Source: an uncultured Ruminococcus sp. (lineage in GTDB: Bacteria > Bacillota > Clostridia > Oscillospirales > Ruminococcaceae). Taken from it: a stretch of 33,737 nt of DNA. A program made the translations under genes and the position numbers. Below the pieces are notes generated by a model. The model searched no databases and was not told the DNA's origin. It was given only the letters and a program-made list of their open reading frames with translations. The stretch is taken from NCBI GenBank assembly GCA_910577575.1, contig CAJTOG010000014.1:1-33737 (forward strand). The letters are read 5' to 3'. Position 1 is the stretch's first letter, and each line of letters opens with the position of its first letter. This document shows, piece by piece, positions 18,479 through 26,548 of this stretch.

Positions 18479-19516
18479 TCAAGTCCCAAATGTAAAAATG
18501 CCACAAGCAGAAGGAACAACAAGACCTATACCAAGTTTTGTCTGAACCTGTAAATCAACAGACTGGTCGTTATTTTTCTTTCCATCTGTGCTGAAATCTG
18601 TTCGTGAGTCTCCGAAAAATTCAACCTTGATAGGTTTTGTATCACCACCAATAATAAACAACTTCGTATCATCAAGAGCAAGATTGAACGTACCCGATTT
18701 AAGTGTTTGAGGAATAAGCATAAGCTTACATCCTTCCCAATACTGAATAGTACCTGTCATTGCTTTTGCTTCTTTCTGTGTATCTGCAAATATTTTATCA
18801 GGGATTACACCTGCAAGTTTTCTTAATGCACCTTTAGTACCTGCAATAGTAAGAGAACTATAAGCACCTGCTGCCTGAACAATATCACAAAGTTTTCCTA
18901 TAGCTTCCTCTGAATTTCCTGTCTGAGTAAATTCTACAGGAAGTACATTTACTAAATTCTGGAACTGCATATAAATTCTGTCCTGAATATACTTATTTAT
19001 AGATTTGTAAATTTTATCAGTAAGTTTTTCAAGCGTTGAAATACCAAGCAGGAAACGTTCCAAATCTTCATAAACATGAACATAAATCCATTCCTTAGGA
19101 AGTGTAATTTCATTTCCAACATCAATAAACTGTCTATCCGTGTCCCAATGATTACCAGCAAAGGAAGCCACTGAAAGCAAGCCGCCTTCTGAATAAAATG
19201 CAGTAGTATCACCAAGTCTGCGATTTTTAAATTCAACAAATGATTCAATAAAAGGTGAATCAAATACATTTTCTTCAATAGTTGAATTAGTAATTTCTTC
19301 AATAATTTCAAACATAAGAATATTATTACTTCTGAAAGCCTGATATAACGACCTGCCCTGAAGAATATCCTTATTGATTTTATCCCTCAGATATTTTTCG
19401 AGGTCTGTTCTTTTAATCTTACTTCCATCTATCTGAGTTGAAAAATCACCATTCGCAAGGTCACGGGTAAGATTAAAAATTTTCTTGTTTTCACCGCTGA
19501 AATTAGTATTGAACAT
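18479..19516 (-). CDS. Major capsid protein, HK97-type
   Basis: 345 aa with GGGAG eight bases before the ATG. It starts MFNTNFSGENKKIFNLTRDLANG, then an N-arm with RDKINKDILQGRSLYQAFRSNN, an E-loop-like region around VEFKNRRLGDTTAFYSEGG and a long P-domain helix near LERFLLGISTLEKLTDKIYKSI. The place in the order portal, protease/scaffold, decoration, capsid is canonical. There is no N-terminal delta domain of its own, which agrees with a separate scaffold made from the nested start upstream. Its first six residues match those of the nested scaffold. Confidence 0.85.
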   Translation of the reverse strand: MFNTNFSGENKKIFNLTRDLANGDFSTQIDGSKIKRTDLEKYLRDKINKDILQGRSLYQAFRSNNILMFEIIEEITNSTIEENVFDSPFIESFVEFKNRRLGDTTAFYSEGGLLSVASFAGNHWDTDRQFIDVGNEITLPKEWIYVHVYEDLERFLLGISTLEKLTDKIYKSINKYIQDRIYMQFQNLVNVLPVEFTQTGNSEEAIGKLCDIVQAAGAYSSLTIAGTKGALRKLAGVIPDKIFADTQKEAKAMTGTIQYWEGCKLMLIPQTLKSGTFNLALDDTKLFIIGGDTKPIKVEFFGDSRTDFSTDGKKNNDQSVDLQVQTKLGIGLVVPSACGIFTFGT

Positions 19517-19540
19517 AATTATTTCTCCCTTCTTTTTTAA

Positions 19541-20089
19541 TTAAGCAAGTGTTATAACTCTGCAATTATACATAACTCTTGAATAACCATAGTTATGTGC
19601 AGTTGTTACCAAAGTACCACCCATTTTATCTTTGTGTTCGACAATTACACCCATAACAGCAGATGCCGAAGGTGCAGTTTCAGATGCAACAAGTTTACCT
19701 GTTGTAGCATCAATAGTTGCATAAGCACCTACATCAAATTTATCCTGAGTAGCCACAGTAACTCCTTCAATAGTAATCCCAAATTCATCATTCTTTTTAA
19801 TGACACGTACTCTGAATTTTGTACCTGCTTCAATTATAAACTTGTCCCTGCGTTGATTTGACGTAAGCGATGTGTTTTCAGTCCATACAGGCTGGTCTGC
19901 AACAACAACCGTTTCCCCTGATTTTGTTCCTTTCTTAAAATTATAAATATTTGTTTCTCCATCAGCAAGACCATTCAAATATCCAAAAGTTCCATTCTCA
20001 ATATCTTCCGTTGCAACACAATCGAAAATTCTTTCAGCATATCGGGTACTTGCCATATTTGATGACATAAATACTGTATATGTAGCCAT
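19541..20089 (-). CDS. Capsid decoration/stabilising protein candidate, 182 aa
   Basis: AAAGGAG lies seven bases before the ATG. The protein is beta-rich: MATYTVFMSSNMASTRYAER, TFGYLNGLADGETNIYNF, then VRVIKKNDEFGITIEG and GAYATIDATTGKLV. The last two resemble the barrel seen in phage decoration and coat-stabilising proteins. It lies between protease/scaffold and major capsid, the lambda gpD-like place. There is no Cys motif or coiled coil. A second coat-like protein is the other possibility. Confidence 0.65.
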   Translation of the reverse strand: MATYTVFMSSNMASTRYAERIFDCVATEDIENGTFGYLNGLADGETNIYNFKKGTKSGETVVVADQPVWTENTSLTSNQRRDKFIIEAGTKFRVRVIKKNDEFGITIEGVTVATQDKFDVGAYATIDATTGKLVASETAPSASAVMGVIVEHKDKMGGTLVTTAHNYGYSRVMYNCRVITLA

Positions 20090-20113
20090 TTTATACTCTC
20101 CTTTGTTTATAAA

Positions 20114-20842
20114 TTATTTATTTACAGGAATATTGCCATAACAGGTTTCTACAAAGTCATTGTTTTCATCTGAATTATCTTCATTGATTCCAATAACAAC
20201 TGTATTACCGTTTGATTTATTGAAATTCAAACTTCTCTCTCTGAGTTTTCTTGAAAAGATTACAGAACATTTAGTCTCAATTTCTTCCACTGTCATTTTA
20301 TCTTTACATTCTTTTAATGAAATAAAATCAGAACTATCGCCTATAAGCTTTTCAAAATGCAAGAACATATTATCTTTCTGCTCGTTTAATTCAGCATTTA
20401 CACGTTCAGCTTCAACTTTGACGTATTCATCATATTTTGATTTTATTTTATTGTAATTTTTCACAATATCATCCTTTGCTATCTCAGATTCTTTTACTTT
20501 TTGAAATGCTGTATCTTCAATTTTTGAAGTGTATTCGCCTAAATCAAAAGAACCATCTGGAGCAGGAGTTTTATCGTCATAATCTGTAAATAAAATTTTC
20601 TTTCGAGTTTTAGACGAAAAATTCACTACAGGTTTATCACCTTCAATAACAAATTTAAAACCATAATAGCGATAGCTATCACAACTATCTGAAACAATAA
20701 CCTCGTCATCCTGAATATCTACGGCATTATATCTCGAAACATTGTCTCCCCAACGATTCCGTGCAGTTTCATGATTTCTTACAATTGTCGAAATATCTTT
20801 AAAATTTGACAATACAGTCTGTGTAAAATTTGTATTAAACAT
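20114..20842 (-). CDS. Nested in-frame scaffold protein, 242 aa
   Basis: Within the protease gene an ATG at 20842 is preceded by a perfect AAGGAG at an eight-base spacing, although that DNA also encodes residues of the longer protein. Translation from there gives MFNTNFTQTVLSNFKDIST and the complete scaffold region. The major capsid protein also starts MFNTNF, which supports this codon as a true start. Phage lambda Nu3 is made the same way within gene C. The product would be an internal scaffold, used in excess over the protease and later removed. Confidence 0.7.
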   Translation of the reverse strand: MFNTNFTQTVLSNFKDISTIVRNHETARNRWGDNVSRYNAVDIQDDEVIVSDSCDSYRYYGFKFVIEGDKPVVNFSSKTRKKILFTDYDDKTPAPDGSFDLGEYTSKIEDTAFQKVKESEIAKDDIVKNYNKIKSKYDEYVKVEAERVNAELNEQKDNMFLHFEKLIGDSSDFISLKECKDKMTVEEIETKCSVIFSRKLRERSLNFNKSNGNTVVIGINEDNSDENNDFVETCYGNIPVNK

Positions 20843-21532
20843 TTCATTATCTCCTTGTTTGTTTGTTAATTTAATAAATTCTGAGTATTTATTATTCAAT
20901 TCACTTTGAATATTTTTTACAAAATCTTTTATAGTGAATTGAGTTTCTATGGTTGAATTAATCATAGCAGGTTCATAATCTTTGCCAAGAATACAAGCGG
21001 CTCTGAATGAAAATTTAGTGAAATGAAATATATTGTTTTCATCTTCATAGCCATCAATCAGCTCATCATCGTCCCATATTTCCATTGAATGAAATTTAAC
21101 AACATCTCGATTCATAACATTGGAACTATCTTCAAACATATTCCAGACTAATCCCTCAACAACCAAAAATGTTCTTGTTTGACCATCATCACATAACCGT
21201 TTTTCATAATGTGCATTATTATCTTCTGAAGATGTAATAACTCCATAAGATACACCAAGATATTTTTGTTTTTTACCATTGTTTTCTTTGGTTATAACAT
21301 ATCTGTGGTCTGAAAAATCATCTTCGTTCTGACTGTTCTTTTCCATAAATCCTACAATAGGTATATACCCTAATGTTGGTATTGCTTTGTCTACTACATC
21401 TTTGTCAAAATAGCTTCCGTTAAAACTTTCACCCAAATGCATCAGCCAAATTTTCACTTTGGTAAATCTTTTATCATCTGATTTTACATCTTTTATTTTT
21501 TCAAACAAGACAGGAATAGAATACTTACTCAT
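20114..21532 (-). CDS. Prohead protease with C-terminal scaffold domain
   Basis: 472 aa; GGTGGTG precedes the ATG and the gene follows the portal stop closely. Residues 1-200 look like a phage maturation protease: NGSYFDKDVVDKAIPTLGYIPIVG (shown for orientation in parts), a His in SDHRYVI near 77 and a Ser in KFHSMEIWDD near 152, the likely catalytic pair. Residues 231-472 form a scaffold region with a long coiled coil (about 375-440, KIKSKYDEYVKVEAERVNAE). The arrangement resembles lambda C/Nu3: the full protein cuts itself and the scaffold during head maturation. An internal start at 20842 would make the scaffold part alone. The protease class is inferred from motif spacing. Confidence 0.75.
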   Translation of the reverse strand: MSKYSIPVLFEKIKDVKSDDKRFTKVKIWLMHLGESFNGSYFDKDVVDKAIPTLGYIPIVGFMEKNSQNEDDFSDHRYVITKENNGKKQKYLGVSYGVITSSEDNNAHYEKRLCDDGQTRTFLVVEGLVWNMFEDSSNVMNRDVVKFHSMEIWDDDELIDGYEDENNIFHFTKFSFRAACILGKDYEPAMINSTIETQFTIKDFVKNIQSELNNKYSEFIKLTNKQGDNEMFNTNFTQTVLSNFKDISTIVRNHETARNRWGDNVSRYNAVDIQDDEVIVSDSCDSYRYYGFKFVIEGDKPVVNFSSKTRKKILFTDYDDKTPAPDGSFDLGEYTSKIEDTAFQKVKESEIAKDDIVKNYNKIKSKYDEYVKVEAERVNAELNEQKDNMFLHFEKLIGDSSDFISLKECKDKMTVEEIETKCSVIFSRKLRERSLNFNKSNGNTVVIGINEDNSDENNDFVETCYGNIPVNK

Positions 21533-21545
21533 TTAATTTCACCAC

Positions 21546-22955
21546 CTAAACATCTGATTTTTCTGCATCGGCTGATTTTTCTCCTTCATCACTGAGCAAT
21601 TCACCATTTTCAGCATTGGTCGGTCTCCCTGTATTAACAGATGTATTATAAACCGAGGACATAGAAATAAAATTATTTTGATAATCAAATATATGTTGAT
21701 GTAAAATATACGAACCAAATACTCTTGCAGGAGAAATTTCATAAGCAGCCAATAATTTATCAACAAGATTCAGACCTATAGAACACCCCTCTTTATACCG
21801 TTTTATAACGGTATCTCTGTTAAATATTGTTATATCCAAAAGATAAAAAAAGAACTTATATGATATTTTATTGAATTTTCTTAACTTAATAAATCTGTTG
21901 CACCATCTTTCAAACTGCCTGTATAATCCATAAATAAATCCCGAATCATTCTCAATTGAATATGTAACTGCCGTGGCAGATGAACTGCCATTAAACAATT
22001 CCTTGGTTACACCTGACGAATTATAAAGCTCGTTAACTGAATCAGATACATTATTTCTTGTATTATTTGAATCTTTAAAACTTATCGCTTCACCACTTGA
22101 ACCCAATGTATACAACAGTCCTATATCATCGCTCATACTTTGCCTGTTGATTTCAGCAAACACTCCCAATGTATCAGGGGTTAGTAAAGGTTTATCAACC
22201 GTATTTTTATCAATAGGAACTTCAATCATAATAGCTTTATAATTATCAGTTCTTGCCGATTGAAGATTCAGTTTTTTATAAATATCCAAATCAAGAATAT
22301 CTCTGACAAGACCTATCAGCAATGGAAAAGGATAAGTCCATTGACTATTTAATTTGATGCAAATCTGTTTATCTGAAGGAGGTAAATACCAATTTGATAT
22401 TTTTTCCCCATTTTTATTCCTTTCAATAAAATTAAGATATGCCCTTTGAACATAATCGGGATAAACATTCAATTTTTTAGGGCTTATCATAGATAAATTA
22501 ATTGCAAAATTATACAATCCATCTTGTATCTGATACAGTTTGCACATCTTAAAATTCATTTCCTGAAAGAAAAAATCTGTAGGGCTTTCTACAACCAGTC
22601 CACAATAAATATCCTGATATGGAATTACTTTCATAATTTTACTAAATTCATGTTTCAGCTGCATATTTTCAAATTTTGAAACCAAGCTATTATAAGCCTT
22701 TTTTAAATTTTCTGTATTCAAGTTTTCTTTAACATCATACAAATCAATTCCATAGCAAAACATAGCCATATTACTATATAAATTGCTTAATCTGTAATAA
22801 TGCGGTGAATAATGCATAAGTTCAGTTGATACCGCAAGCAGAATCCTCCAATTTGTTTCAGGACATCTCAATGCCGTTACAGCATCTTCAAGTCTTACCT
22901 CCCCAATAAATCCCGTATTTAATAATTGAGTATTGCAACACAAATCATGTATCAT
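21546..22955 (-). CDS. Portal protein, main open frame (5' part broken by TAG)
   Basis: 469 aa from the ATG at 22955, with no ribosome site in the preceding 20 bases. Portal-like features are the length, a helix-rich clip/stem region (YPFPLLIGLVRDILDLDIYKKL cut here to LLIGLVRDILDLDIYKK), SSGVTKELFNGSSSATAV, GFIYGLYRQFERWCNRF and a disordered acidic tail. It lies between TerL and the protease. The same frame continues upstream through CTT AGA AGC TTC-type codons to a TAG at 22974-22976 and then 46 more codons back to a well-placed TTG start at 23114. The portal is therefore probably 522 residues long with one internal amber codon. It ends in TAG as well. Portals form the 12-subunit ring through which DNA enters the head. 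Confidence 0.82.
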   Translation of the reverse strand: MIHDLCCNTQLLNTGFIGEVRLEDAVTALRCPETNWRILLAVSTELMHYSPHYYRLSNLYSNMAMFCYGIDLYDVKENLNTENLKKAYNSLVSKFENMQLKHEFSKIMKVIPYQDIYCGLVVESPTDFFFQEMNFKMCKLYQIQDGLYNFAINLSMISPKKLNVYPDYVQRAYLNFIERNKNGEKISNWYLPPSDKQICIKLNSQWTYPFPLLIGLVRDILDLDIYKKLNLQSARTDNYKAIMIEVPIDKNTVDKPLLTPDTLGVFAEINRQSMSDDIGLLYTLGSSGEAISFKDSNNTRNNVSDSVNELYNSSGVTKELFNGSSSATAVTYSIENDSGFIYGLYRQFERWCNRFIKLRKFNKISYKFFFYLLDITIFNRDTVIKRYKEGCSIGLNLVDKLLAAYEISPARVFGSYILHQHIFDYQNNFISMSSVYNTSVNTGRPTNAENGELLSDEGEKSADAEKSDV

Positions 22956-22973
22956 AAGTCTGCTGAAATTAGA

Positions 22974-23114
22974 CTAGTCAATTTTATTGTTTTTAATTCC
23001 ATTATTAAAAATCTTTTCATCTCTTTGGTAATCCGATTTAGAATAAACAACAATATCCTGTCCTGTTGCATTTAACTTATTATCATTCAAATTTTTATTT
23101 TTCTTTTTACTCAA
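22974..23114 (-). CDS. 46-codon 5' segment of portal gene, ends at in-frame TAG
   Basis: Begins at a TTG preceded by GGCGGTG at a seven-base spacing, 20 bases after the TerL stop. It encodes a Lys/Asn-rich start followed by DIVVYSKSDYQRDEKIFNNG and ends KNNKID before TAG. The reading frame after the TAG (SNFSRL) joins the portal frame without a shift. It is either a true short gene or, more likely, the portal N-terminus cut off by a nonsense codon; changing TAG to CAG would restore a single frame. Confidence 0.6.
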   Translation of the reverse strand: MSKKKNKNLNDNKLNATGQDIVVYSKSDYQRDEKIFNNGIKNNKID

Positions 23115-23134
23115 ACATTTTCACCGCCTTTGAT

Positions 23135-24916
23135 TTAGTATAAAATTGGTCTTTTATTAAGTTTTCCAATATTTTTTGCATATGCAGACATATCAAATTT
23201 ATTATTTGATTTTTCTAAGATTTCTCTTTCCAGTTGACACATAACCCAGTAATTATATGCCAAAGAACTATATCTATCTTTACGTTTTCCCGATTTTTCG
23301 ATTATTCTTATATTAGTTCCTTTTACTTCAGATTCAAGACTTATAAGTTCATAAATTAAAAGTGTAGTCTGAATATATGGAGATTTATATTCCATTTTTT
23401 CACCATCAAACATAGTCTCATATCCTTTGATTTTTTCTTTTAAAATATCATCTGCCTCAAATTCCGATACAAGAAGGTTTATTCTATTGTTCTGAAAACC
23501 ACTTCTCAATAAAATACAAATATCATTATTGAACTGAGCATAAGCTTTAATAGCCCATATAACTTTTGGAGCATTATTTACTTTGCATCTGTCAGCCATT
23601 GCTTTATCATTACAACAAGACAATGCTGGATATATTTCACCTGTTTTATAATCAATCATATCTTGCATCAAAGCATCAATAACACCCATTCCTACACCAC
23701 TACAGTCAATAACCAAATCAGTGCATTTATAATATTTGAATAATCTTCTTATTATGAGTGCTAATTCTTCTGTTCTCAATCCTTCCTGATTTTCAAGATA
23801 TATAATATTTGCTATATATTTATTGCTATTTGTTGGGATAGCACTGTTAATAATAATTGAACTTGCATCGTTTTTATGTTTTTTAGATGCCATCAATGCT
23901 ATATCAACTGATAATATTCTTCTTTCGTTTTCTACTAAATTTGGAATTTTGGCATTTTTATTTATATTCAAAGGATAAATCGCTGTCTGCAATTTTCTAC
24001 ATTTTGATATATCATCAAATGCAAAAAAAGAAGCTTCATTGTCACCCAAAGGCAGACAACCCATTTCCATATTGAAAGTTATTTCATCAAAATCCATTTC
24101 TGACATTTCATCTTCAATTTCACTTCTCTTTTTTAATCCCTCTTTTATAGACATTTGATAAGGCAATCCACACACAAAATAACCTTCTCTACCGCCAAGT
24201 AAATTAAATGCATATGATTTTAATTTTGCATATGACCAATGTGCTTTCAACCAAGCAGAACTCATATATATTTCAATATTACTTTCAACAAGATTTGGAT
24301 TATCATCAGGATTATATTCCTTTTTACTCAAATACGCTGGTTGCCGTGGGTCTCCCATAAATCTTCTTAACACTTTATCAATAGTAGCTTTATCTATCAT
24401 GCGGAACTCGTCCAATATAAGTACGTTTGCTCTGTTACCTCTGGAAGCATCAGAAGCAGTAACTACTTTTATCCATGAACCATTATAAAAATGAATTTCT
24501 GCTTTATTTGAACCTATCATATAATAGCTAATTTCACGCTTTAAATTTTCAGAACCCCAGTCATGCATTTTCATAAAATCATCTACGATTTTTGATAAAA
24601 CTTCATTTGCTTGTGAACGTGTCGAAGAAGCTACACATATTTTTGTTCTGGGAAATAAAATACAACGAATGACACAAAATAATGCAGTCAGCCATGTTTT
24701 TCCAATACTTCTTGCTGCCCAAAACATAAAATGATTGTTGTGCATCATTTCATATATCAGAATTTTTTGAAATAATTTTAAATTTACATTTAAATAATCT
24801 TTAACAAATCTCTGAGGATTTTCACGATAATATGATGTCCATATTGCAACTCCTTCTAAAATCCGCTCTGATTTTTCATTCTCAATTTCTTTTTCAGTTT
24901 TTTTATTCTTTGCCAA
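23135..24916 (-). CDS. Terminase large subunit
   Basis: 593 aa from a TTG start (24916) with AAGGATG eight bases upstream. The ATPase domain has a Walker A-like WAARSIGKTWL (residues 66-76), a Walker B VLILDE (165-170) and an adenine-side region near LKLFQ. The C-terminal RNase H-like nuclease has Asp338 in ILSVDIA and Asp404 in LVIDCSG as likely metal ligands. It packages DNA into the head through the portal and cuts the concatemer. The start lies just past the TerS stop, and the ribosome site lies in the gap, so TerS and TerL form one unit. Full length and intact. Confidence 0.93.
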   Translation of the reverse strand: MAKNKKTEKEIENEKSERILEGVAIWTSYYRENPQRFVKDYLNVNLKLFQKILIYEMMHNNHFMFWAARSIGKTWLTALFCVIRCILFPRTKICVASSTRSQANEVLSKIVDDFMKMHDWGSENLKREISYYMIGSNKAEIHFYNGSWIKVVTASDASRGNRANVLILDEFRMIDKATIDKVLRRFMGDPRQPAYLSKKEYNPDDNPNLVESNIEIYMSSAWLKAHWSYAKLKSYAFNLLGGREGYFVCGLPYQMSIKEGLKKRSEIEDEMSEMDFDEITFNMEMGCLPLGDNEASFFAFDDISKCRKLQTAIYPLNINKNAKIPNLVENERRILSVDIALMASKKHKNDASSIIINSAIPTNSNKYIANIIYLENQEGLRTEELALIIRRLFKYYKCTDLVIDCSGVGMGVIDALMQDMIDYKTGEIYPALSCCNDKAMADRCKVNNAPKVIWAIKAYAQFNNDICILLRSGFQNNRINLLVSEFEADDILKEKIKGYETMFDGEKMEYKSPYIQTTLLIYELISLESEVKGTNIRIIEKSGKRKDRYSSLAYNYWVMCQLEREILEKSNNKFDMSAYAKNIGKLNKRPILY

Positions 24917-24941
24917 TTAAATCATCCTTGTTATAAATAAA

Positions 24942-25952
24942 CTAATCTTTATTTATTGAATTTCCAAATACAGCATCAAACAAAGCTTCAATATCATCAT
25001 CATCATCACCATATTCAGGTTTCTTTACAGTATACTTTTTCATATACTCATCATATAAACGTGAATATCCATTTTTTAATCCAAGCATTTTTGCCAAATG
25101 CCCACGATAAAACACATCAAGATAAGCTCCTATTCCATCCACGTCTTTAAACGCTTCGTCTGGTTCAGGTATTGGACGAGTATGTTCGCACTTATCAACA
25201 GTTACTCCATAGATTTGCATTTCTGATACAGTATTTCCACTATTTTGTTTTGGTTGCAATTTTGCAGCTTCCAATTGTTTCAACAGTGTAGTATCTATAT
25301 CTTTTGTATCTTCACCTTTTACCTGACGCTTCAATTTTTCAAGTTGAGAGAAACAAATATTCTTAAACATTTCCTCTTGTGCTTTTGTTTGACATTCATG
25401 ACGAGCAGTCCAATCAGTGTACTGATTCCAAAGATATAAATAATCTTCTTCCAAAAATCCATTGCCAAAGAATTTAGAAGCTTTATTTACTATTTGTTTT
25501 GTTTTATTGTCACCTTCTTTAAAAACAGACATAGACTTTTCTATGTCTTTCAACTCTTTAAACTGATTTAAAATTGTATTATTATAATTCATTTTGTGAT
25601 ATGGATTCAATCGAATATGCTTTATATAAAAAGATACAAAATTATGTGTATCCGCTCCTCTCTTTTCATACTCTGCCAAAGCAGCTTCATATATTTTTTC
25701 GCTATAAAATAAATCAAAAGCCATACAGAATCTCTGCATGGCTTTTTTACCTGAATTTTCATTACTTATTTTATTAAATTCATCAATATAATTCTGATAA
25801 ATTTTATTCAAACAACCTTGACAATATGGAAGTTTACCATTCGCTTTATACTGAATACTAATAGAATCATAAAATTCTTGTCTATCTGTTTGCTTTCCAC
25901 AACACAAACACGTTATTTTTTCATCAATATTTTTCTTTGGTCTGCCAACCAT
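24942..25952 (-). CDS. Terminase small subunit-like protein with zinc ribbon
   Basis: 336 aa; GGTGGTG lies before the ATG. It opens MVGRPKKN, a common start of phage DNA-binding proteins, followed by a four-Cys zinc ribbon (Cys15-x2-Cys18, Cys44-x2-Cys47). A helical middle follows, then an Asp-rich C-terminal tail (YGDDDDDIEALFDAVFG) that may contact TerL. Position directly before TerL is the main evidence for a small terminase that recognises the packaging site; the length is greater than that of most TerS proteins. It ends with TAG. Confidence 0.72.
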   Translation of the reverse strand: MVGRPKKNIDEKITCLCCGKQTDRQEFYDSISIQYKANGKLPYCQGCLNKIYQNYIDEFNKISNENSGKKAMQRFCMAFDLFYSEKIYEAALAEYEKRGADTHNFVSFYIKHIRLNPYHKMNYNNTILNQFKELKDIEKSMSVFKEGDNKTKQIVNKASKFFGNGFLEEDYLYLWNQYTDWTARHECQTKAQEEMFKNICFSQLEKLKRQVKGEDTKDIDTTLLKQLEAAKLQPKQNSGNTVSEMQIYGVTVDKCEHTRPIPEPDEAFKDVDGIGAYLDVFYRGHLAKMLGLKNGYSRLYDEYMKKYTVKKPEYGDDDDDIEALFDAVFGNSINKD

Positions 25953-26057
25953 TTTATCACCACCTAAAATAATTCAACTAAACAAATAAGATTAATAAGC
26001 AAATCCAACAATTCTCCAACCACCATCATCTTTCTGCAATATCAACAAAATTAAAAA

Positions 26058-26131
26058 TGGTTGCTCCGATTGGATTTGAACCAACAATAACAGAGCCAAA
26101 ATCTGTTGCCTTACCGTTTGGCTACGGAGCA
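26058..26131 (-). tRNA. tRNA-Gln (anticodon UUG), CCA encoded
   Basis: On the minus strand a full cloverleaf folds: acceptor TGCTCCG/CGGAGCA, D-arm GCC-AAACGGTAA-GGC, anticodon stem ACAGA/TCTGT with loop TTTTGGC (anticodon at 26097-26099), variable TATT, T-arm GTTGG-TTCAAAT-CCAAT, discriminator A, then CCA. All stems pair, with one G-U. It reads CAA/CAG for glutamine. It lies downstream of the promoter at 26390-26418 and 106 bases before terS, so it is probably made with the late transcript. Confidence 0.96.
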
Positions 26132-26265
26132 ATTTAAGAGACAAGCTATGTATAATTTCTTTACTGCTTGTCTGCTATTTTGTACTTCTAAGACAGATTT
26201 CCCTGTAGAACTCCGTACTTTGTTCTATCTTATTAAGAAAGGAGGATGCAAATATATCTGGTTAT

Positions 26266-26304
26266 TGGTGTCGCCGACCGGACTTAAACCAGTACGGATG
26301 ACAT
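26266..26304 (-). other. tRNA-Leu-like 3' end (pseudo-tRNA or att core)
   Basis: Thirty-nine bases read as the last part of a class II tRNA: the 3' half of a long variable arm (ATGTCATCCGT), a T-arm ACTGG-TTTAAGT-CCGGT, acceptor strand CGGCGAC, discriminator A and CCA. No partner GTCGCCG or D-arm is found upstream, so the gene is truncated at its 5' side. The T-loop has T in place of the usual C56. A retained tRNA 3' end is the typical core of phage attachment sites; decay of a phage tRNA is the alternative. Confidence 0.6.
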
Positions 26305-26389
26305 TTTAAATATATTCCTTTTGTTGTATTAGTAAAACAAATAGATTTAAATTGTTTATTTAAAACAACTTATATTTTAATCTATAATT

Positions 26390-26418
26390 AGTGTATCATA
26401 ATTAATTTTATTTGTCAA
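26390..26418 (-). promoter_or_regulatory. Promoter for tRNA-Gln and probably packaging/head operon
   Basis: TTGACA at 26418-26413, 17 bases, then TACACT at 26395-26390 on the minus strand, preceded by TATGA. It is the only strong promoter I see before the terminase and head genes, so it may start the late transcript. Confidence 0.75.
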
Positions 26419-26495
26419 TACAATTTTTAATATTTTTATATTTTAACTATTAGATTTATTTTTATTAAGTAAAAAACCAGTAAACGATACCCTCA

Positions 26496-26522
26496 CACCA
26501 TCTATATAAAATATAGACAGTG
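26496..26522 (-). terminator. Hairpin after the 165-aa gene
   Basis: TCTATAT/ATATAGA stem with a three-base loop, then a symmetric CA/CA internal loop and a CAC/GTG closing stem. On the minus strand a run of six T comes about 20 bases later (GGTTTTTT), too far for a classic terminator. It may be a weak terminator or a structured RNA. Confidence 0.4.
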
Positions 26523-26548
26523 GAGTTTTTCGCCGAACAAATTTTTTG

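Larger units (their letters stand above)
26132..26548 (-). other. Non-coding hub upstream of packaging genes
   Basis: A 417-base stretch without a supportable gene. From right to left it holds a hairpin at 26496-26522 (TCTATAT/ATATAGA with an outer CAC/GTG), a promoter, a tRNA-Leu-like 3' end, two further imperfect hairpins (one with AGACAAGC/GCTTGTCT arms at 26139-26173) and then tRNA-Gln. Position directly upstream of the terminase genes makes it a candidate region for the packaging start site or for attP. Confidence 0.6.

Noticed and set aside
22956..23134. Frameshift as the cause of the portal break
   Set aside because: The frame on both sides of the TAG is the same, so no insertion or deletion is needed; a single base change suffices.
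219..25952. Possible phage-wide recoding of TAG to glutamine
   Set aside because: Only one internal TAG is seen (portal). The tape measure, terminase, capsid and other long genes have none, and at least five genes end cleanly in TAG just before the next gene's ribosome site. No CUA-anticodon tRNA is in the window.
26106..26309. Plus-strand open frame of 67 codons
   Set aside because: It runs antisense through tRNA-Gln and the tRNA-Leu-like end, with no ribosome site; it is chance.
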